Below, one piece after another: positions 36,901-47,564 of a DNA stretch of 64,000 nt. The notes under the pieces were generated by a model. It was not told the origin of the DNA. It was given only the letters and a program-made list of their open reading frames with translations, and did not search any database. The translations under genes were made by a program, and so were the position numbers. Origin of the DNA: Planctomycetota bacterium. Lineage in GTDB: Bacteria; Planctomycetota; UBA1135; GCA-002686595. The DNA lies in NCBI GenBank assembly GCA_016872795.1, contig VGYZ01000005.1, positions 18,731-82,730 of the forward strand. Direction: 5' to 3'. How positions within the stretch are numbered: position 1 is the stretch's first letter; each line of letters begins with the position of its first letter.

Positions 36901-37101
36901 CAGGACGATCTCGGCGGTCGGGTCGCCGTTGACATCCGCCTTGCGCACCTGATGGGGCAGCATCAGGCCGAAGCCGTTCGACACCTCGAGGAGGTCCAAC
37001 TGGGACGCCGAGCCCGGGGCTCCGCTGCCTCCGCCGGAGCAGGAGGCAACGAGGAACACCACCGGGGACGCCGCCAAGGTCCATGCCAGCTGTCGCTTCA
37101 T
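33916..37101 (-). CDS. Giant lipoprotein with Ig-like and beta-propeller regions (paralogue B)
   Basis: 1061 residues. A lipoprotein signal ends at LVASC, then a Gly/Ser-rich stretch. About residues 260-330 have an SbsA/Big_5-like Ig-like pattern (APNSIPLTSPSFGDVDVDPL, VEFTEPVQPTSVGS). The second half, from QIGHFLYMLDRARREVVVFN to the end, has repeating YVTN/YncE-type strands (IERIPCADPTDMTMAPNLDF, GRGPRGLEWDPGNEDILVCN) expected of a propeller. It is probably on the outer surface. Function unknown; binding or scaffolding is a fair guess. It is about 60-70% identical by eye to the neighbouring gene, so the two come from a tandem duplication. Confidence 0.8.
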   Translation of the reverse strand: MKRQLAWTLAASPVVFLVASCSGGGSGAPGSASQLDLLEVSNGFGLMLPHQVRKADVNGDPTAEIVLIRSFDDLTGNVTPANPILPVTEWPTEARLPNGDAGNHFIYAEFTQPLDVDSVLDPSPAGQANSGLIGPITVLALDPTTGQSAPIAGRAFVAGRTYAGVDPNNPGRLLFERWVELDVNGKPIAGSVDLDGNGIPDGKGFPATESTIGFTGASKLVSDKVFVFVVDTDGDLATHERFPVDRQIRLRATTALRAVNQNQLQRQAVASATVGADSVAPEVLTTPAPNSIPLTSPSFGDVDVDPLTAIQVEFTEPVQPTSVGSFPTVQLPIVSPAITLVFGPANQQTQVPYTCMPPSVFDLSKWVLTPQFGFPGNGPVSQGCGTFNRVTMTFVPLQVRDFAGNRNSLGATTDFTTGEGPGLVNAPVAPEAILVGRVGAVPSISVIDLNGFGQSTGDPRFDFSYLTFPKSWSNFPNNPNLIQYGPTMFPPLFPGTCTVDGGSSGVFTLTRDSSLSDQLVRAPLITSVGEMALGNPLDTVYHNGKDSTGCRSGGGSFCAVTGKKLVQTAFQTNQTLGPPTGNQLPAAQVPGGANPISFAPHPNPPVLRFPPLCLQPFIGGEEPTSKFTIDPPPPAGKGLGFGNLLVPGDALREFSNPPSGTLAQFQNAFFEGPDRPIELTSGACLSYMYRQQIGHFLYMLDRARREVVVFNSNRMTVIERIPCADPTDMTMAPNLDFIAISNQNADTVTFIDIDPASSTFHQTIKVTPVGRGPRGLEWDPGNEDILVCNEEDSSLSIISAFTFNVRKTVFGNLSAPFDVVISQRQQGFGFQRNVYFGWILNRNGDLTLFESGPNGVNGWGYDDTIGVSPFSFSSPKKIALNYDYLGGSVWIVHENPLTIDGTPSGQLGGAITRIDAASGSFGVQPLGGGFAGFLNPQFRDLSLKVKTSIGPTQLTGVPIDIVFDELNNLGASANFSTPYGVGSPILINGKSAVRAGGGAPTQTVFPDFMFAAIPNSSEGPGVIDVIALTSGFTRFDTDKYVPGTQSIPCAGARFLGSYFRH

Positions 37102-37434
37102 GGGATCAGGTTCGCTCGCTGTCTGTAGGGGGGCCGCTCGCGGCCGCGCACGAAAGGGGGTGCGTAGTCTAGTCAGTCAACCGTGCGAGGATGTAAGCAA
37201 ATTTGCCATCCGAGCGACCCTCTGGGCCATCCGCCGATAGCGGTCCCACGCACGATGCGTAGTCCCCGCGGCTGGGGTCAACAAACCCTGTGCCACGCAC
37301 GGACTGCTGGACCGATCGAAGCGGGAACGATGTCGCGAGAGCACTCAGACCCCGCCCACCGCCCGAGCGTGCGATCGACGGGGGCCGAGCTGGAACTCCC
37401 AGGCTGTGCGCTTTCGAGCAATCCTGCGTGCGGA
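37102..37434 (-). other. Gap between the two giant lipoprotein genes
   Basis: No credible gene. An unusually AT-rich patch around 37165-37210, containing GCAAATTTGCC, is the likely promoter region for the downstream paralogue on the minus strand, but I could not fix -35 and -10 boxes with confidence. Confidence 0.35.
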
Positions 37435-40400
37435 CTAGCGCCGGAAGAAGGTGCACAGGAAGCGCGCACCCGAGCACGGCACGGACTGGATCCCTGAGAG
37501 GTACTTGTCCGTGTCGAAGCGCGTGTAGCCGCTGGTCATGGCGATGACATCGATTACGCCCGGACCTTCGCTCGAAGTCGGCACCGCGAGGAACATGTAG
37601 TCTGGGAAGATCGCAGCAGCGGTGTTGTTCTTGATCACCGACTTGCCGTTGATCAGGATGCCCTGTCCCACGCCGAAGTTGGACTGCGTGTTCTGGGAGG
37701 CGCCGAGGTTGTTGAGCTCGTCGAAGACGATGTCCACCGGCACGCCGGTGAGCTCGTTGGGACCGATCGAGGTGCGAACCTTCATGCTCATGTTGCGGAA
37801 CTGCGGGTTGATCTGGCCCTGGAAGCCGTTGAGCGGCAAGAGGCCGAAGGCGCCGCTGTCGATGTCGACGCGCGTGACCGCGCCGCCGATCTGGCCCGTC
37901 GGAGTGCCCGTCTCGCTGAGCGGGTTCTCGTGCAGGATCCACACCGAGCCGCCCACGAACTCGTAGTTGAGCGCGAGCTTCTTGGGATTCTCGAAGGTGA
38001 AGGGCGCGACCCCCACCGTGTCGTCGTAGCCCCAGCCGTTCACGCCGTTGGGGCCCGATTCGAAGATCGTCAGGTCACCATTGCGGTTCAGGATCCAAGC
38101 GAAGTAGACGGCGCGGTTGTAGCCGAAGCCGATCTGGCGCTGGAGGATCACGACATCGAACGGGCGCTCGAGGTTGCCGAAGATCGTCTTGCGCACATCG
38201 AAGGTGAAGGCCGAGAGGATCGAGACCGAGCCACCCTCCTCGTTGCAGACGAGGATGTCCTCGTTGCCCGGATCCCACTCGATCCCGCGCGGACCACGAC
38301 CGACCTGGGTGACCTTGACGACCTTGTGGAAGGTCGCCGACCCCGGGTATGTGTCGATGAATGTGACCGTGTCGGCGTTCTGATTCGAGACCGCGATGAA
38401 GTCGAGGTTCGGCGCCATGGTGATGTCGGTCGGATCCGCGCAGGGGATGCGATCGAGCACCGTCATGCGGTTGGAGTTGAACACCACGACTTCGCGGCGC
38501 GCGCGGTCGAGCATGTACAAGAAGTGACCGATCTGCTGGCGGTACTGGTGCTCGAGGCACGGGCCCGAGCTGGTCAAGATCACGCGGTCCGGGCCCTCGA
38601 AGAAGGCGTTTTGGAACTGGGCCGCGATGCCCGTCGGCGGGCGATCGAACTCGCGCAGCGGGTTGCCGGGCACGAGCAGGTTGGCGAAGCCCAGAACCGT
38701 CGCCGTGTAGATCGAGGTCGGCTCCTCACCGCCGATGAAGGGCTGCAGGCACAGGGGCGGGAAGCGCAGCGGCGGCGGGTTGGGGTGCGGAGCGAAGGAG
38801 ATCGGGTTGGCACCGCCGGGTACGATCGCGGCCGGAGCCTGGTTCGGCAGCGGCGGTCCGATCGTCTGGCCGGTCTGGAACGACGTGCGAATGACCTTCT
38901 TGCCGTTGATCGAACAGAAGTTGCCGCCGTTGAAGCGGCAACCGGTCGCGTCCTTGCCGTTGTGGTAGACGAGGTCGAGCGACTGGCCGAGCGCCATCTC
39001 CCCGACCGAGGTGATCACCGGCGGACGCACCAGCAGATCCTCGAGCGAGGTGTCCTCGGTCAGCGTGAACGCGCCCGCCGAGCCCCCGTCCACCGTGCAA
39101 GTGCCGGGGAACAAGGGCGGGTACATCGTCGGCCCGTACTGGATCAGGTTCGGGTTGTTGGGGAAGTTCGACCAGCCCTTGGGGAAGGTCTGGTAGCTGA
39201 AGTCGAACTGCGGATCGCCCGTCGACTGTCCGAAACCGTTGAGGTCGAGCACCGACAGGCCCGGCGCAGCGCCGAGGCGGCCGATGACCACGGCTTCGGG
39301 AGCCACCGGCGCGTTGACGATGCCCGGACCCTCGCCCGTGGTGAAGTCCGCCGTCGCCGCCAGCGAGTTCGTGTTGCCGGCGAGGTCGAGCACCTGCTGG
39401 GCCACGAAGGTGATCGTCACGCGGTTGAAGGTGCCGCAGTTCTGGGTCGCAGGACCGTTGCCGGGGAAGGGGAAGTTTGGCGTGAGGATCCACTTGGAGA
39501 AGTCGTAGATCGACTCCGGCAGGCAGGTGTAGGGAACCTGCGTCTGCTGGTTCGTGGGGCCGAACACCAGCGTGATCGCGGGGCTCACCACCGGCGGCAC
39601 GACCGTCGGGAAGGAACCGACGCTCGTCGGCTGCAGCGGCTCGGTGAACTCCACGATGATCGGCGCCTGCGGGTCGATCTGGTCGTCGCCCAGACTCGGG
39701 CTGGTGACCGGGATCGCGTTCGGCGGCGGCGTCATGGAGACTTCGGGCGCGACCAGATCGCTGCCCACCGTGCAGCTGGCCACCACCTGCTGCGCGAGCA
39801 GCTTGCCGTTGTACGACCTCACCGCGCGCGTGGCGCGCAGCTTGATCTGGCGATTGGCGGGGAACTGCTCGTGCGTCGAGAGGTCGTTGTCGCTGTCGAC
39901 CACGAACACGAGCGTGTTGGGGCTGATGAGCTTCGAGGCGCCCGCAAAGCCGAGGGACGACTGTGTGCCCGGGAAGCCCAGGCCATCGCTCTGGCCGTCT
40001 CCGTCGATGTCGAGCGAGGTCGCGCGCGGAACGCCCGCCGAGTCGTACTCCACCCAGCGCTCGAACAGCAGCTCGCTGGGATCGTTCGGATCCGGCCGCG
40101 AATAGGTCTGGCCGTCGATGAACGCGCGGCCGGGGACCGGCACCGCGATGCCCGTGCCCGGATCGAGCGCGAGCACCGTGATCGTGCCCACCAGTCCGAA
40201 GTTCGACTGGCCGACCGACGCGGAGTCGAGCACGCTGTCGACATCGAGGGGCTGGCTGAACTCCGCGTAGAGGTAGTGGTTGCCCGACTCACCGTTGGGC
40301 AGGCGCGTCTCGATGGGCCACTCGGTCACCGGCAGCACCGGGTTGAGCGGAGTGACATTGCCCGTCAGATCCGCCAGCGAGCGAATCAGGACGACTTCCG

Positions 40401-40575
40401 TACCGGGGTTGCCCTGCGCATCGGCCTTGCGGACCTGATAGGGCAGCATCAAGCCGAAGCCGTTGGAGACTTCGCGCAGGTCGAGGTTGCCCCCCGACGA
40501 GGAGCCAGAGCCGCCGCCGCAGGCGGCGAGGACCAACGGTGCGAGGGCAATCGACCAAGGGAGGGTGCGACGCAT
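37435..40575 (-). CDS. Giant lipoprotein with Ig-like and beta-propeller regions (paralogue A)
   Basis: 1046 residues from ATG 40575, where a lipobox LVLAAC is followed by Gly/Ser repeats. The order is the same as its downstream paralogue: LREVSNGFGLMLPYQVRKAD, Ig-like PPPNAIPVTSPSLGDDQIDP and VEFTEPLQPTSVGS, a mid part with FIGGEEPTS, and a C-terminal propeller-like region (YRQQIGHFLYMLDRARREVV). Both copies share Cys residues in GTCTVDGGS, SIPC and SVPC that may form disulfides. No catalytic motif seen. The open frame extends past 40575, but the signal peptide fixes the start. Encoded just upstream of its paralogue in the same direction. Confidence 0.8.
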   Translation of the reverse strand: MRRTLPWSIALAPLVLAACGGGSGSSSGGNLDLREVSNGFGLMLPYQVRKADAQGNPGTEVVLIRSLADLTGNVTPLNPVLPVTEWPIETRLPNGESGNHYLYAEFSQPLDVDSVLDSASVGQSNFGLVGTITVLALDPGTGIAVPVPGRAFIDGQTYSRPDPNDPSELLFERWVEYDSAGVPRATSLDIDGDGQSDGLGFPGTQSSLGFAGASKLISPNTLVFVVDSDNDLSTHEQFPANRQIKLRATRAVRSYNGKLLAQQVVASCTVGSDLVAPEVSMTPPPNAIPVTSPSLGDDQIDPQAPIIVEFTEPLQPTSVGSFPTVVPPVVSPAITLVFGPTNQQTQVPYTCLPESIYDFSKWILTPNFPFPGNGPATQNCGTFNRVTITFVAQQVLDLAGNTNSLAATADFTTGEGPGIVNAPVAPEAVVIGRLGAAPGLSVLDLNGFGQSTGDPQFDFSYQTFPKGWSNFPNNPNLIQYGPTMYPPLFPGTCTVDGGSAGAFTLTEDTSLEDLLVRPPVITSVGEMALGQSLDLVYHNGKDATGCRFNGGNFCSINGKKVIRTSFQTGQTIGPPLPNQAPAAIVPGGANPISFAPHPNPPPLRFPPLCLQPFIGGEEPTSIYTATVLGFANLLVPGNPLREFDRPPTGIAAQFQNAFFEGPDRVILTSSGPCLEHQYRQQIGHFLYMLDRARREVVVFNSNRMTVLDRIPCADPTDITMAPNLDFIAVSNQNADTVTFIDTYPGSATFHKVVKVTQVGRGPRGIEWDPGNEDILVCNEEGGSVSILSAFTFDVRKTIFGNLERPFDVVILQRQIGFGYNRAVYFAWILNRNGDLTIFESGPNGVNGWGYDDTVGVAPFTFENPKKLALNYEFVGGSVWILHENPLSETGTPTGQIGGAVTRVDIDSGAFGLLPLNGFQGQINPQFRNMSMKVRTSIGPNELTGVPVDIVFDELNNLGASQNTQSNFGVGQGILINGKSVIKNNTAAAIFPDYMFLAVPTSSEGPGVIDVIAMTSGYTRFDTDKYLSGIQSVPCSGARFLCTFFRR

Positions 40576-41153
40576 CGAAGTTCGGAGAGAGGATGTGGAC
40601 GGGACGGGACGCGGGCCGCGTCCCGACGACCGGCGGTTGGGCACGGGCGTGGGATCGAAGCTCGGTCGCTCCGCTCACCTTGCTCAGGGGCAGGTGCGGG
40701 CCGATGCGCGGGCTCGAGCCACCGGCGACACGCGGTCGCGGGGGCACATGCTCGCGCCCCGTCGCACTCCGACGCGCGGAGCGAGACGAGGGCACCGGCT
40801 CCACAGCCCTGATGGGGCGGGGGGAGCCAAGACTGCAAAGCGTAGGTTGTACCGAAGCAGCGCCGGTCAGACACCCTCCCGTCCCGAGATTCTCGCGCTC
40901 GGCCCCACCGGACCCGACCCGCTGGCCCGCGATCCCCGCCGGCGTCGGGTCTCGAGCGCCTGCGGGCGCCGCGGGCCTCGGGCGCTGCCGGTCTCGGGCA
41001 TGGCCGCGGGCGCACTGCACGGCTGGGGGGGGGCGGAGCGCGCGATCAGGCTCGACGCCCGGCGGCGGGGAGCTCCGCAGCGCTCCGATCCACGCACGCG
41101 CGATCGCGCCCGCGCTGTGGATTCCGGAGAGAAGCGCGGGCTAGGCTAGCCCC
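40576..41153. other. Long divergent intergenic region
   Basis: 578 bases between a giant lipoprotein gene (minus) and ruvB (plus). No open frame here has coding character. It holds a 9-base G run (41025-41033) and, next to ruvB, a short inverted repeat. It should contain promoters for both genes. I see no known RNA motif. Confidence 0.5.
41138..41152 (+). promoter_or_regulatory. Inverted repeat at the ruvB start
   Basis: GGGCTA-GGC-TAGCCC is a perfect 6-3-6 inverted repeat ending two bases before the ruvB ATG. The only ribosome-site-like sequence, GGAGAG, is about 22 bases from the ATG, so a hairpin here would bring it near. It could instead be a repressor operator (ruvB is often in the SOS regulon). 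It also holds two CTAG tetranucleotides, a rare word. Confidence 0.4.
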
Positions 41154-42235
41154 ATGAGCGATGCGGGGCGTTCGGAGGCTGGCAGTGGGTCCGTGTTCCA
41201 CGGGCTGCGCACGGAGGGGCTCGAGGCCCTGCTCGGCAGCGCCCCGGCGGGCGCCGAGCTCGAGTTCGAGAACACCCTGCGGCCCCAGCGCTTCGACGAG
41301 TTCGTCGGCCAGCGCCAGACGCTCGAGAACCTGCGCGTGGCCATCTCCGCCGCCAAGGCACGCAAGGACACGCCCGACCATGTGCTGCTCTCCGGCCCGC
41401 CGGGTCTGGGCAAGACGAGCCTCGCCAAGCTGATCGCGATCGAGCTCGGCACGACCTTGCATTCCACCACCGGGCCGGCGCTCGAGCGCGCCCGCGACCT
41501 CGTCGGCATCCTGACGCAGCTCAAGCGCGGCGATGTGCTGTTCATCGACGAGATCCACCGCGTGCCGGCGGCCGTCGAGGAGTACCTGTACTCGGCCATG
41601 GAAGACTACGCGGTCGATCTGACCCTCGACCAGGGCCCGAACGCGCGCGTGTTGCCGCTCAAGCTCGAGCGTTTCGTGCTCGTCGGAGCCACCACGCGCG
41701 AAGGCCTGCTCTCGGCGCCCTTCCGCGGTCGCTTCGGCCTGCTCGAACGGCTCTCGCCCTACCCGACCGAGGACCTGATCGCGATCCTCGAGCGCTCGGC
41801 GCGCATCCTCGCCGTCGCCATCTCCCCCTCCGCAGCGCGCACCGTCGCCGAGCGCAGCCGCGGCACGCCGCGCATCGCCAACCGCTTCCTGCGCCGCGTG
41901 CGCGACCTCGTGCAGGTCTGTGGCGCCGCGCGCGCCGAGCCCGCGCACGCGATCGAGGCCCTGCGCCGCATGGGCGTCGACGAGTTCGGGCTCGAAGACA
42001 CCGACCGGCGCATCCTCGCGGTGCTCGCTCGCAACCTCACGCGCCCCGTGGGCTTGAAGACGCTCGCGGCGGCGATCGGCGAGGCCGAGGACACCGTGGA
42101 AGAAGTCTTCGAGCCGCACCTCCTGCGCTGCGGATTCCTCGAGCGCACCAGCCGCGGCCGCCTGATCACCGCCGAGGGCTGCGCTGCGATCGGAGTCGAC
42201 GCGGCGAGCCTGCGCCCCGAGGGCGAGAGCGCGAC

Positions 42236-42239
<4 letters not shown>
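41154..42239 (+). CDS. ruvB: Holliday junction branch migration helicase RuvB
   Basis: 361 residues. AAA+ motifs: N-terminal TLRPQRFDEFVGQ, Walker A GPPGLGKTSLAKL (about 81-88), Walker B VLFIDEIHR (about 128-136), the RuvB-specific EYLYSAMEDY, sensor GATTREGLLSAPFRGRFG, and the C-terminal winged helix (IGEAEDTVEEVFEPHLLRCG with RTSRGRLIT). It drives branch migration with RuvA. Neither ruvA nor ruvC is nearby. Its TGA overlaps the TTG start of the next gene by TTGA. Confidence 0.97.
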
Positions 42240-44756
<2,517 letters not shown>

Positions 44757-44771
44757 GGCAGCGGACTGCGG

Positions 44772-44800
44772 CGCGGGAGGACCGCAGCGATCCTCCCGCG
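44772..44800 (-). terminator. 10-bp hairpin after the SH3 gene
   Basis: CGCGGGAGGA (44772-44781) pairs perfectly with TCCTCCCGCG (44791-44800) around a 9-base loop. It lies between the end of the SH3 gene and the start of the four-cysteine gene, both on the minus strand. No T-run. Terminator or attenuator. Confidence 0.6.
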
Positions 44801-44810
44801 CGCGAGCGGC

Positions 44811-46169
44811 CTAGCGCTGGCCCTTGGCCGGCGCAGCGATGACTTCGAGGCGCGCGACGTCGAAAGCGCGCGGACGGTTGAGCGCCGCCGTCGTGCTGCG
44901 GATCGGGCCGCGCGTCTCGGTGCCGTTGAAGCCGACCTCGCAGCCGAGGAAGTCGGCGAAGTCGAGGCGACCGCTGGCGCAGCCCAGTTCCGCGACGAGC
45001 TCGCCGCCGAAGCGCAGGAAGTACACCGCACGGCTCTCGCCGGGCAGGGTGGCCTTCTCGATGCGGCCGCGGCCGTCGAAGCGACCGTCGAATGGCTGGC
45101 GGCGCGCGGCGCGAGCCATCTCGTCTCGGCGCTTGCTCAGCGCGGCGTCGATCGACTGCTTCTGGCGCTCGAGTTCCGCGCTGAGGTTGGCGCCGTCGGC
45201 GTAGGCCGAGCAGAGCTCGATGCGATCCTTGACGAGCTTCGTCGTCGCCTCGCCCGGGCCCAGCGCGAGCACCGCCTCGTAGGCGGCCTTGACCGCGTCG
45301 TAGTCGGCACTGCCGCCCTGCTCCTGCGTCGAGCGCGCGGCGGCGAGCTGCTTGTCGGCGTCGCCGAGCGCGGCGCTGATCTTCTTCGAGTCCGTGGTCA
45401 CGCTCGCGTTCGACCCGCCCGTCGCGGCTTCGGCACCGCCCGCAACGGCCGCACTCGTGATCGGCGTGCCGGTGAGCGGCTTGCGCGCTTCACCCACGGC
45501 CGTGCCCCACAGGGTCGCACCGTCCTGATCGGCGGGCAGAGCTTCGGTTTGCGTCGTCGCCACCCAGCCGCGCGAGCCGACGGGCGAGCCGACATTGACC
45601 CAGTCTTCGGCGAGCGGCTTGGCGAGGTCCTTGCGCCCGAGCATGCGCAGCCGCTGGCCCTTCTGCAGCAGCTGGCGCAGCGGCAGGCTCTCCGCGCCCG
45701 ACGACGGGAGCGGACGCATGCGCACATCGTTGCCGGAGACCGACAGCACGCCCGACTCGGTGGTCGGGGTCAGGTACTCGCCGTAGACCCACACGGAGAA
45801 GCCCGCCGGCGACTCGACCTCGAGCCAGCCCGCGCGCTCGCCGTGCACCGCGAGCACGGTGCCCGCTTCCACATCCGCGATCGCGACGCCCTGCGCGTCA
45901 TAGATGTTGCGCACCTTCGCGCCGCCGCTCGCCGCGCGCACATAGCGCAGGAACTTCGGCGCCTCCTGCGTGGTGGCGACAAGACCTGCGCCGATCGAGG
46001 GCTTCGTCGCGCCTGTAGCGGTGGCGCCAGCATGATTCGCGTCCGCGCCAGCGGTGTTCGTAGGTGTGGGGAGCGGGGAACCCTGCTGCGCGAGCGCGAG
46101 GCCCGTGGCGCAGAGGACGAACGAGAACGACGAGGTCCAGCCTCGGACCTGCGATCCGTGAATCTTCAT
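44811..46169 (-). CDS. Secreted protein with SH3-like domains
   Basis: 452 residues from ATG 46169. Signal-like segment at 10-28 (GWTSSFSFVLCATGLALA), then a Thr/Ala/Gly-rich linker. About residues 70-130 and 135-200 have bacterial SH3 patterns: AKVRNIYDAQGVAIADVEAG with GWLEVESPAGFSVWVYGEYL, and DVRMRPLPSSGAESLPLRQL with EDWVNVGSPVGSRGWV. A helical, Ala/Lys-rich middle part follows, then a C-terminal beta region. Bacterial SH3 domains usually bind cell-wall peptides. No catalytic part seen. Divergent from the aminotransferase gene. Confidence 0.78.
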   Translation of the reverse strand: MKIHGSQVRGWTSSFSFVLCATGLALAQQGSPLPTPTNTAGADANHAGATATGATKPSIGAGLVATTQEAPKFLRYVRAASGGAKVRNIYDAQGVAIADVEAGTVLAVHGERAGWLEVESPAGFSVWVYGEYLTPTTESGVLSVSGNDVRMRPLPSSGAESLPLRQLLQKGQRLRMLGRKDLAKPLAEDWVNVGSPVGSRGWVATTQTEALPADQDGATLWGTAVGEARKPLTGTPITSAAVAGGAEAATGGSNASVTTDSKKISAALGDADKQLAAARSTQEQGGSADYDAVKAAYEAVLALGPGEATTKLVKDRIELCSAYADGANLSAELERQKQSIDAALSKRRDEMARAARRQPFDGRFDGRGRIEKATLPGESRAVYFLRFGGELVAELGCASGRLDFADFLGCEVGFNGTETRGPIRSTTAALNRPRAFDVARLEVIAAPAKGQR

Positions 46170-46318
46170 GTGGTGCCAATCCCAGTGTGCTTCGAAGGCC
46201 CGACTCCCCGCGCGGGAGAGCCTCTCAAACAGCGGCGGGATCCTTCGCGACACGGCGCGCGCAGCGCTCGGGCTCCCGTGCTCCAGCAACCTCCGCGAGC
46301 GCGGCGAATGTGCTAGAA

Positions 46319-46364
46319 CGAGCGCGATCCTAGCCATCGCCCTAGGCCTGTTCCACAGCGCTCG
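46319..46364 (+). promoter_or_regulatory. Nested inverted repeats before the aminotransferase gene
   Basis: CGAGCGC (46319-46325) pairs with GCGCTCG (46358-46364), and within it CCTAG (46329-46333) pairs with CTAGG (46342-46346). It lies in the 237-base divergent gap, 40 bases before the aminotransferase frame. It may be part of a leader or an operator; no known RNA family is recognised. Confidence 0.3.
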
Positions 46365-46406
46365 CTCGGACTTTTCTCCACCTTTCCCGACCCCGCGTCC
46401 GCTGCG

Positions 46407-47522
46407 TTGAGCGACTTCACGCCCGTGCACCGCCCCGGCTTCCCGTACATGCGTTTCGCGCGCACGGACGCGCTGGCTCACGCCGCGAGCCTCACGCAGT
46501 CGGGCATGGCAGCTGCCGATCGAGCGCACTTCGCCGAGATTTCGGGGCTCGACCTCGAGTGGGGCGGAGCCCGCGCGCTGCCCGAACTCGCCGCCCTGCT
46601 CGCGCAGCGCTTCGGCGTGCGCCCCGAGCAAGTGTTCCTTGCGCCGGGCGCGACCGGCGCGATGAGCGTCGTCGCCGCCGCGCTGTTCGGCCCCGGCAAC
46701 CGGGTGGCGGTCGAGGTTCCCTCCTACGAGCCGCTGCGCGTGCTGCCGCGCCGGGAGGGCGCGACAGTCGTCCTTGTCCGGCGCAGCCTCGAACAGCGCT
46801 GGCGCCTCGACCCCGCCGCGGTCGAGGCCGCCCTCGAGGGGCCCGAGCGAGGCCATGTGTTCCTCTCGAGCCCCCACAACCCCAGCGGCGTGCGCACCTC
46901 CCCCGCCGATCTCGCGACGCTCGCCGAGCTGGCCGCGCGCCGGGGCGGCTATCTGGTCTGCAACGAGATCTACGAGGAGTTCGTGCCCGACGCGGCGGCG
47001 TTCCACGCGGCCCGCGACCTGCGGCACGGCATCTCGCTCGGCAGCTTGACCAAGGCCTACGGGCTCGGCGCCCTGCGCGTCGGGTGGGCGGTCCTCGGCG
47101 AGGCCGCCGCGCGCGAACGCGAGGCCGTCGAGGACGCCAGCTTCCTGCAGTATGTCGACCTGCCGACCTCCAGCCTGCGGGCCGCGCACAGCGCCCTGCG
47201 CCAGCGCGACGCCCTGCTCGCACCCTATCGAAGCGTGCTGGCACACAGCCGCCCGGTGCTCGAACGCTGGCTCGCCTCCGAGCCCCGCTTCGAGGCCCTC
47301 GTGCCCGAGCACGGCATCGTCGCCTGCGCCCGTGTCCGCGGCGTCGACGGCACCCTCGCCTTCGCACGGCACCTCGCGGCGGCGGAAGGGCTCGGCGTCG
47401 TGGCGGGCGAGCACTTCGACGCCCCCGGCCATGTGCGGCTGGGCTACGGCACGCCCCCGGGGATCCTCGCGGACGCCCTCGACCGGCTCTCGAGGGGCCT
47501 GCGGAGCTACTCCGGTCGCTAG
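46407..47522 (+). CDS. PLP-dependent class I/II aminotransferase
   Basis: 371 residues. Fold type I features: FLAPGATGAMSVVAAALFGP (cofactor region), EVPSYEPLRVLP, SSPHNPSGVRTSPADLATLA, LVCNEIYEEFVPDA, and the PLP-lysine segment SLTKAYGLGALRVGWA. A shorter C-terminal domain follows. This kind includes aspartate, histidinol-phosphate and aromatic aminotransferases; the substrate cannot be told. The frame begins at a TTG; an ATG at 46449 is another option, since neither has a good ribosome site. It precedes panD by 42 bases, so an Asp-related role is conceivable. Confidence 0.88.
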   Translation: MSDFTPVHRPGFPYMRFARTDALAHAASLTQSGMAAADRAHFAEISGLDLEWGGARALPELAALLAQRFGVRPEQVFLAPGATGAMSVVAAALFGPGNRVAVEVPSYEPLRVLPRREGATVVLVRRSLEQRWRLDPAAVEAALEGPERGHVFLSSPHNPSGVRTSPADLATLAELAARRGGYLVCNEIYEEFVPDAAAFHAARDLRHGISLGSLTKAYGLGALRVGWAVLGEAAAREREAVEDASFLQYVDLPTSSLRAAHSALRQRDALLAPYRSVLAHSRPVLERWLASEPRFEALVPEHGIVACARVRGVDGTLAFARHLAAAEGLGVVAGEHFDAPGHVRLGYGTPPGILADALDRLSRGLRSYSGR

Positions 47523-47564
47523 CACGGCCGACTCGGCCGTCGATCGCATCCCTCTCCGCCGCCC

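Noticed and set aside
32785..37128. 1447-codon plus-strand frame
   Set aside because: Antisense to the lipoprotein and methyltransferase genes; translation is Arg/Glu/His-rich with no motif. Such frames are common in GC-rich DNA because of the codon bias on the true strand.
40576..41153. A structured RNA such as RNase P, tmRNA or SRP RNA
   Set aside because: The size fits, but the conserved core words of these RNAs are not present on either strand.
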